The translations under genes were made by a program, and so were the position numbers. Shown piece by piece: positions 57,815 to 64,000 of a stretch of DNA of 64,000 nucleotides. Position 1 is the first letter of the stretch. Every line of letters starts with the position of its first letter. Source of the DNA: Boswellia sacra (Eukaryota > Streptophyta > Magnoliopsida > Sapindales > Burseraceae); NCBI GenBank assembly GCA_013180625.2, contig SNVD02009724.1:337118-401117 (forward strand), in the 5' to 3' direction. A model generated the notes under the pieces. It was not told the origin of the DNA, made no database searches, and was given only the letters and a program-made list of their open reading frames with translations.

Positions 57815-58565
57815 ATGCTAGTGGTGGTAAGAACTCTGGTTCGGGGAGAGACAATGGAACCAGTCAAGCTACAGAAAAGGCTGTTGGTCCATCCTTGCCA
57901 ACCTCTCAGGAAACAAAAATTAAAGAAACAACTCCAGCAGCAAGGTGTTTACTGTCTACACTTTAACTTTCTTTTGCAATTCCAATTTCTTAAGTGTTAT
58001 GCACCTACAAGAAAAAATTCTAATTTACATGATGTTACAACTTAGATTTCTAATTACTTGTGCAGCTCTGTAGCTGTCATGGCCAATGGTCCTAATGGGG
58101 CAGCTTCAGGAAGTGCAAGTATTGTGCATGACTCTGATTTACCAGTAGGAATTGGCATAAATCAACCTGAAGTGAGTCTGTCAACTGTTAGCATTAATAA
58201 GCTGGGGACCTCACACTCTCCTGTTGCTACAAAGAAGAATCCTACTATTGTGTTTAGGTTTGGGCCAACACATGGACAGCCTACTCCAAGCTCAAGTTCA
58301 TTGTCTTCATCAACCCTCTGTTTCTCTTCTTCGGATCCTGTATTGGTGCCTTCTAATGATTCTCAGCTCCCTGGTGCAGTGGGTACAATCAAACGTGAGG
58401 TGGGAAGTCATCGGACTTCTATTGAACCTAATATTCCTGCAGAGAACAAGTTAACTGCTGGTAAGGATCTCTAAATTTTTAATCAGTGTGACATTTTTTC
58501 TCTAGTGATACTATCAGTTTTAATGAGCTTTTATTCATGATTGACAGCAGCTTCTGAGATTGGTA

Positions 58566-58590
58566 GCTCATTTACGCAAGGAAAGATGCC
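58566..58590. repeat. 25-bp direct repeat, left copy
   Basis: gctcatttacgcaaggaaag plus atgcc. It is identical to 61265-61289 and ends exactly where the GIP1-like reading breaks. Confidence 0.96.
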
Positions 58591-59393
58591 ATTGATCTTT
58601 TAATCAAGAAAAGTTTGGTCACAAATTTGCTACTATGAATATATTTTGGTGTTGCAGTGAGTTCTGCTTTCATTAAAGATGATGAAATGTGATACATTAT
58701 GCGAAACTCGCCAGACAAAGAGTAACGAACTCCATTTTCATGTCTGTCTGAAGAGAAACAATCGTAAACACAAAGAGCATGGATCGGGTATTCAAAGTTG
58801 CACGAACCTCCGGTTCTCTCAACCTGTCAAATCGCTCTCTCAGGCAAGTCACTCACCTCCACTTTCCCGGCAACATTCTCTCCATATTTCTTTAAAAAAA
58901 AATTTAGTTTATTTATTTAAAATGAATTATTATTTGCATGGATTCTACAATGATAAAATAGAGATTGTAGCAAAGTGAAGGGAAGAAAGTGTAGGATTTT
59001 GTTTCTCTCTCTTTGCGTGTAGGGAAAATGAGTGCAATGGAACGATGATTGAAAGGTGGCACGATCAGCTTTGGTGAATGGTGGTTTTGATGGGTCAAAG
59101 TTCTTAAATTTAGCTTTGTAATAGTATATGTTTCATTTTTCTAGACCGTTGGAGAGAGATGAAGTGGGCAAGGAGGAAAATTTGCATTTGTCCCTTTAAT
59201 TCAAATGTTGATAGTTTCAAAAGCTTTAGAAAATTGTTCAGATTCATGGAATTTCGTAGTACTTATTGCTTGTTTACGAACTGCTTTTACTCTTTTATGA
59301 ACATGCAACAGTTGAAAAGTAGTTATACCATATTTTATTTTATGTTCCTGGTGTGAACTTGTGGCATCTTTGGACTTTTCTTTCATTTTGTAG

Positions 59394-60991
59394 AGATGTG
59401 CCCAATGAGGTTTATCAAAGTTTGGATGCGGCCGGAGAGTGTGATAAGTGGTGGGAGGTATTTGATATTTCATTATTTATTTATTTGTTTATTTTCTTGT
59501 TTTTTTAAACCACTCTATAAACTGAGAGATTTCGAGTTTTGACCCATTGGTTAGATGAAGTGGTAGTCAATCATGAATAGATAGTAATGCAAAAGTAAAT
59601 TATATATATTTTAAAAAAGTCATTTGGCTGGTATGTGATGATGTGCTCTGCCACCTTTTCCTTAGGCATCGAACAATTTTATAATTAGCTTGCCAGAAGA
59701 CCTAGCAAACTGTTCGAAATTGACAAAATTGGATGTGGAGGTACTAGTGAGATCTAATATGTGTAGCTTCTTTGCATCTCTCCTTATTTTTCCTTTTTTC
59801 ATTGCTAGACAATTATGCTTTATGTACTTAAACCAAATGTGTAACTATCTCTATAGTTACTATTAAATAAAAGAGAACAATGGAATTCTTTTTCTATATG
59901 ATTTCAGGGGAACAAGCTAACAGCTTTATGTAACAATTTGATTGCATCATGGACCATGCTTACAGAACTTAATGCCTGTAATTATCTATTGCTTTTCTAC
60001 TTTAATACATGTTTCAATAAAGCATCTTCCTATTACAACCTCAGATGAGAATGTGAAATGGTTGAATCTGTGCAGCAAAAAATTTGCTGAATGGTATTCC
60101 AGAATCTATTGGAAGGCTTTCACGTCTCATACGTCTTGACCTTCATCAGAACCGTGAGTAGATGAAAGAATTATCTTGCTAACTTTCATATTTGGATATA
60201 ATCAAGCATATTTCCTTCAATTCTGTTACAAATCTTCAATGACTGAGTGATGCAGGAATTTCTTCGGTTCCTTCTTCAATATCTGGCTGCAGTGCCCTTA
60301 CAGAAATTTATCTGGGGTTATATTCTCAACCATCGCTACAAAGAATTTCAGCTAGTTTGAGGATGTAAATTGTTCTTCTAAATGTTTTCATCTTTGACAT
60401 TCATTTACATTTTGATCTCAAACTTTTAGGAATAATGCTCTGTCTACATTACCAGCGACTTTAGGAATGCTTTCTAGGTTGGGCACTTTTGATCTGCACT
60501 CCAACCAGGTATTTATTTATTTTATTTATTTATTTTTTGTCAAACTTTAAACTAGATGTGTCTCTGACAAACATTATTACATTGAACTGCTTAATGACCT
60601 AATTGATGGCAAAAAATTTAGACTAGGTATACTGAGTTGCACCAAGTCATTGTTTGATGAGCTTTTGATATGAAAAAGTTTGACATTGATTAGTTTAGTT
60701 CAAGAAGACCACTTTTGATCCTATCCTATAATCAAATGGTGTTGAATATTTTCTAACAGAATTATGATTTTCAAGTTAGAATGATTCTTGACCTTTTACA
60801 TAGAGATAGGAGCTGTCTATGACTGAAACTGGGTATGTATTTCTTCTTGTTCACTAATGGTTTACATTTGACCAAAGATGATGTGTTCATATCCTTACAG
60901 TTGAAGGAATATCCAGTGGAGGCATGCCAATTGCGTCTTTCAATCTTGGATCTTTCTAATAATTCATTAACTGGACTACCCCCTGAACTTG
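59394..60991 (+). pseudogene. LRRC40-like leucine-rich repeat gene fragment
   Basis: Exons with good GT-AG borders are 59394-59457 (DVPNEVYQSLDAAGECDKWW), 59666-59740 (ASNNFIISLPEDLANCSKLT), 59908-59977, 60076-60153 ([20 protein letters not shown]), 60256-60316, 60430-60508 (NNALSTLPATLGMLSRLGTF) and 60901-60991 ([19 protein letters not shown]). They follow the order of the plant LRRC40-like intracellular LRR protein. Between the first and second exons, several LRR exons of the family are missing, and the C-terminal half is absent. The whole piece lies inside the GIP1-like fragment. Function is that of LRR adaptor proteins, unknown in detail. Confidence 0.82.
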
Positions 60992-61264
60992 GTAAGGTTA
61001 GCAAGTGATATGCTGGAATCTTTGGTTGTGTTATCAGTTTATAGCGCATAATTAGTTAATAAATAGAACATTTTTATGTGGTATACTCTGTTATTCTTTT
61101 ACAAGTTGTTTATTTATTTATTTCTTTTTCCTCCCCTATCTTTGGAGGTTTTCCTCTAAATTTATATGATAAGGATTTTTCTATGAATTTTATTTTCTGT
61201 TCACTGTGTCTTATTTGGCATTTGGTAACTATAATTTGGATATCTAGTTCCTCTTAGCATCTTT

Positions 61265-61289
61265 GCTCATTTACGCAAGGAAAGATGCC
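61265..61289. repeat. 25-bp direct repeat, right copy
   Basis: It is identical to 58566-58590 and is the point where the GIP1-like coding sequence resumes. Confidence 0.96.
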
Positions 61290-61352
61290 CAGCAAATCCC
61301 AAGGTCTCACGAAAAATCAGCTAAATGAGTCTTCCCAACCCTCATCTATACC

Positions 61353-63392
61353 AATCCAAAATCACATACTTTGAGTTTACCAATCCAAAATCACCTACTT
61401 TGAGTTTATAAAACTCAAAGGATCTCTAAATTTTGTTTTATTGGGCATGATTTGGGAGAGATGGATAATGTGTTTCAAATGTTACAGATAAGTGATGGTT
61501 AAATTCAGACTGAATGTTAACTGTAAGTTAGCTAAGGAGAAGTACCTTAGAATCTGTGGTTTAAGGCAAATAAGACTAAGAGTGAATTGGCTATGGCAAT
61601 GCTAAAAGCTTGAAGTTGAAATGACAGAATGGATAAGTTGATAGCCAAGATTTATCATTAAATTGATCATTTCTTTTTCCCTATATGTGATTATACACAA
61701 GGATTGTATATTGGGGAGGACCTTGTCTCATTCCTCCCCTTTTTTCTACCATCCAGGTCCCATCTGTAGTAAGCTATGTGATTATATCCCTGCCTTAAAA
61801 AACTTGGACATAGTTTTACTAATACTAGTTATCAGTTGTGTTTGAGCTTATATGCCAAATAGCTATATCATATTTCTACTGATTGATTTCTCTTGTTCAA
61901 GGTTGTAATATATAGGATCAATAAATTTGTCCATTCATGCATAGTTTATGCTCTAAATTAATGAGTTAAAAGTGTTTTTGGGAGATAAATTGAAAAGATT
62001 TTTGTTAGAGTGTGGTACATTGAATATCTGTCTAACAACATTTTTGCTGGGGAGCGGCTTTGATTTCTAGTTGAAACAGTTATTCTCTTTTGAAAATTGC
62101 AGCAGTATAATGACTACAACTCTGATGTCTTCTTTGAAAATCTATTTTTGAAATCAATAATATGTGGGATTTTTTTTCCTTATGCTTTTAATATGTGTAA
62201 TCTATCATTTAAGTTTTCAATTCAGTTTTCTCTTAGGTCATGGCCATAATTGCAGATTTCATGCTTGTTTATCTTTCTGCCCCTACCGTCTCTCTCCGAC
62301 CATGTGTTGCAGGCAATATTGGACCTATTGCCAAGTTCTTCTACAACTGTCCGGATAATGCATTTCAGGTTTCATACCATTAAAAAATTGAATGGTTGTT
62401 TTTGGAAATACAAACTACAGATATTTATCTACTTCTTGAATTTTATCTGCAGGTTGCCCTTGCTGGAACTTCATATTCATTTTTCAGATTTAGCTCCAAC
62501 TTGTAGTCCTAATTGATGATGTTAATTTCTCATTGCTTAAACTACTAGGTGGTGTAAAAATTAGATGCATTTACTTTTAATTTAAACTTCACTTGGTTAT
62601 AAGGCAATTACCTTCCACATTAGCCAAAAGAATTTTCTTTTGTTAACATGTTTTTAATTTACATGTTCTCGTCACTAGTTATCTTAAGTCCCATCTAGTC
62701 CATTCTTGTAACAGAAGTCTTTGCACAAAAGGGTTTCAGAGTCTCTGACAACCCCCTTTTCCCTAAATCCAAATTTATTTAAGCCGTTAAGTTCGCTCAT
62801 TGAGGAGGTTGAGGCTTATACAAATTGATAGAGAGCCTAATAATTGACAATATTCTTTGATTTACGTGTTTGTGAATTGGGTGTTTTGTGGAATTTGAAT
62901 TAGAGATTTGAAATGAAAGTCATCTAGGATTTATGGTTTGGGATATTTAGAGATTTAGTTCCTTTTTGTTGATTGAGGATGGTGGATGGGTTTTTATGGA
63001 GAAATTTGTTTAAGTTTTTGAATTGCATTTGAGAATTTGTTGGTTTTGAGGGTTAATTGTGTCATGCGAATATATACTTGCATCAAGTCTCACATAAGAT
63101 GAATAATTGTTAATATAACTTTGTGCATAAGAGTAATGACAACAAATTTAAAATAATCTTTAGCTCGATCTTCTGTGTCTTTGCTGTTTTACAGTTTATC
63201 TTGTCTTCTTGTTCTTGCTTGCTTGGACTATCATGTAGATATTTTAAAATATTCATATAACCTGCATTATGGTCAATTTGATCAATTACAATTCAAATTA
63301 CTAAAATTCCTTGGCTAATGTCCAAATGGTTCACTTATGAAGATCATGCTTTGATCAACACCATTATTCACTATGGTTTTATGTCTCTGCAG
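61353..63392. other. Mostly non-coding; two exon-like bits unassigned
   Basis: At 62311-62369 a piece bounded by tgcag and gtttca reads AILDLLPSSSTTVRIMHF. After 62452 a piece reads LPLLELHIHFSDLAPT. I do not recognise either. Tandem duplication of ccaatccaaaatcac(a/c)tac occurs at 61351-61405. The rest is AT-rich. Confidence 0.35.
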
Positions 63393-63614
63393 GCTGTAAC
63401 TGCAATGGTCGAGCAAGCAATGCGATATATTGATGAGACCCCAGACCTTGATACTTGTATAGAGCTCATCAAAACACTGAACAATGTCTCAGCTGGGAAG
63501 GTGGAATTATGCAAATACATCTATAAGATTTCTCTTTTCTAATTATCCACTATAACATTGCTTTAAATTGTCCTCTGCTCTGATAAACTTTATGAGGTGC
63601 AGATATATGTTGAA
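63393..63614 (+). pseudogene. RPN5 (26S proteasome non-ATPase subunit) exon fragment
   Basis: Exon 63393-63500 lies between a ctgcag acceptor and a gtggaa donor. It reads [20 protein letters not shown] and [16 protein letters not shown], the strongly conserved N-terminal part of RPN5/PSMD12, a lid subunit of the proteasome. The next piece, 63603-63614, reads IYVE, as in the family, but is not followed by a normal donor. The preceding exons are not found upstream. It is therefore a partial copy of a conserved gene and not a working locus, unless the rest lies beyond the window with unusual splicing. Confidence 0.75.
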
Positions 63615-64000
63615 TGTCTCATTTGTTTAATATTTCTGTGATTGCTTTGTATTATATACATGTTTTAATAAATCATATTTATGCTTACATACATGTATTA
63701 TAAGATATGGTTCTATTTTTTGGGTTATTTTGGTCAATTTTGTAGCAAGACCTGCAAAGCTTTTTGTTTCCTGCCTGAACATTTAACAATTGAGGCCCAG
63801 AACTTTAAAGCTTATTGTGGAAATTATTGTCTTTTCATTGTGTGGTGATAAATGGATGAGTTGAGCCATAGTAGTTTTGCATTTAGATTTTGGATTATCA
63901 GAATGTAAATACTGATAGTTTATATTCTGTCTTTCACCTATTTTTTGTCTGTCTGAAAGTTGATTCACCTTGTAGAGTGTTATGGAATGTGTTTTTGTCT
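63615..64000. other. No recognisable gene
   Basis: AT-rich sequence up to the window end. The minus-strand frame at 63783-63968 has no recognisable motif. Confidence 0.45.

Larger units (their letters stand above)
57815..61352 (+). pseudogene. GBF-interacting protein 1-like gene fragment, interrupted
   Basis: Exon 57815-57944 (DASGGKNSGSGRDNGTSQAT..PTSQETKIKETTPAA) joins in phase to exon 58066-58460 (SSVAVMANGPNG..VFRFGPTHGQP..SSDPVLVPS..GAVGTIKREVGS). Exon 58548-58590 (ASEIGSSFTQGKMP) then stops abruptly. The same reading resumes at 61265 (SFTQGKMPSKSQGLTKNQLN..ESSQPSSIP). The SSDPVLVPS and GAVGTIKREVG motifs are those of plant GIP1-like proteins, partners of G-box-binding bZIP factors. The N-terminal DUF1296 domain and the C-terminus are missing, so this is an internal piece. 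Confidence 0.78.

Overview
The window is plant nuclear DNA, most likely from a eudicot. It shows Ty1/copia, Ty3/gypsy, L1-type LINE, Mutator and CACTA sequences, plant-type (TTTAGGG)n repeats, GT-AG introns in an AT-rich background, and insertions that look mitochondrial and plastid in origin. I cannot name the species. I see no CRISPR array and no tRNA gene. The only rRNA match is a short plastid 23S piece. Nearly all of the window is accessory DNA, and most coding sequence is broken.

Layout. 1-173 is the tail of a SIRE-type LTR. 1740-2143 is a small Mutator-type MITE with a 9-bp target duplication. 2219-8182 holds possible exons of an unrecognised gene, split by a gypsy-derived element (3162-7634) that keeps LTRs, PBS, PPT and a 5-bp target duplication but lacks most of gag and the RT domain. 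9420-10870 resembles plant mitochondrial non-coding DNA. Next come a tandem exon duplication, a hAT-like MITE candidate (11389-12306), a solo LTR (12599-13102) and a TA/TG microsatellite. A SIRE/copia element with an env-like third ORF starts at 14680. It is cut at 21902 by a second copia element on the minus strand (21903-30499). The second element has no matching target duplications, and the rest of the first never reappears.

30500-38407 is a decayed gene of the plant family often linked to Ulp1-like proteases. A 6.1-kb Mutator element (31317-37420; about 120-bp TIRs, perfect 10-bp target duplication) sits inside one of its introns. That element carries a six-exon mudrA-type transposase pseudogene, an opposing GRF zinc-finger/membrane-anchor gene, and a 28-bp-periodic array of RY (CATGCATG) motifs upstream of the transposase.

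38897-48335 holds three L1 LINE pieces head to tail. All lack the full RT, and two begin with telomere-like TTTAGGG repeats. AT-rich repeats, a 113-bp plastid 23S rRNA fragment and about 775 bp of degenerate interstitial telomeric repeat (49550-50325) follow.

A CACTA terminus (CACTACAAGAAAA) lies at 51268. To its right, all on the plus strand and with introns kept, is a mosaic of partial host genes: ESF1-like, NEMP/TMEM194 (PNET2-like), a small Ser/Pro-rich protein that looks complete, GBF-interacting protein 1-like, an LRRC40-like LRR gene, and an exon of the proteasome subunit RPN5. The LRR piece lies inside the GIP1-like piece between perfect 25-bp direct repeats. The most interesting possibilities are a gene-capturing CACTA element, the Mutator element with its accessory gene and RY array, and the LINE/telomere-repeat cluster.
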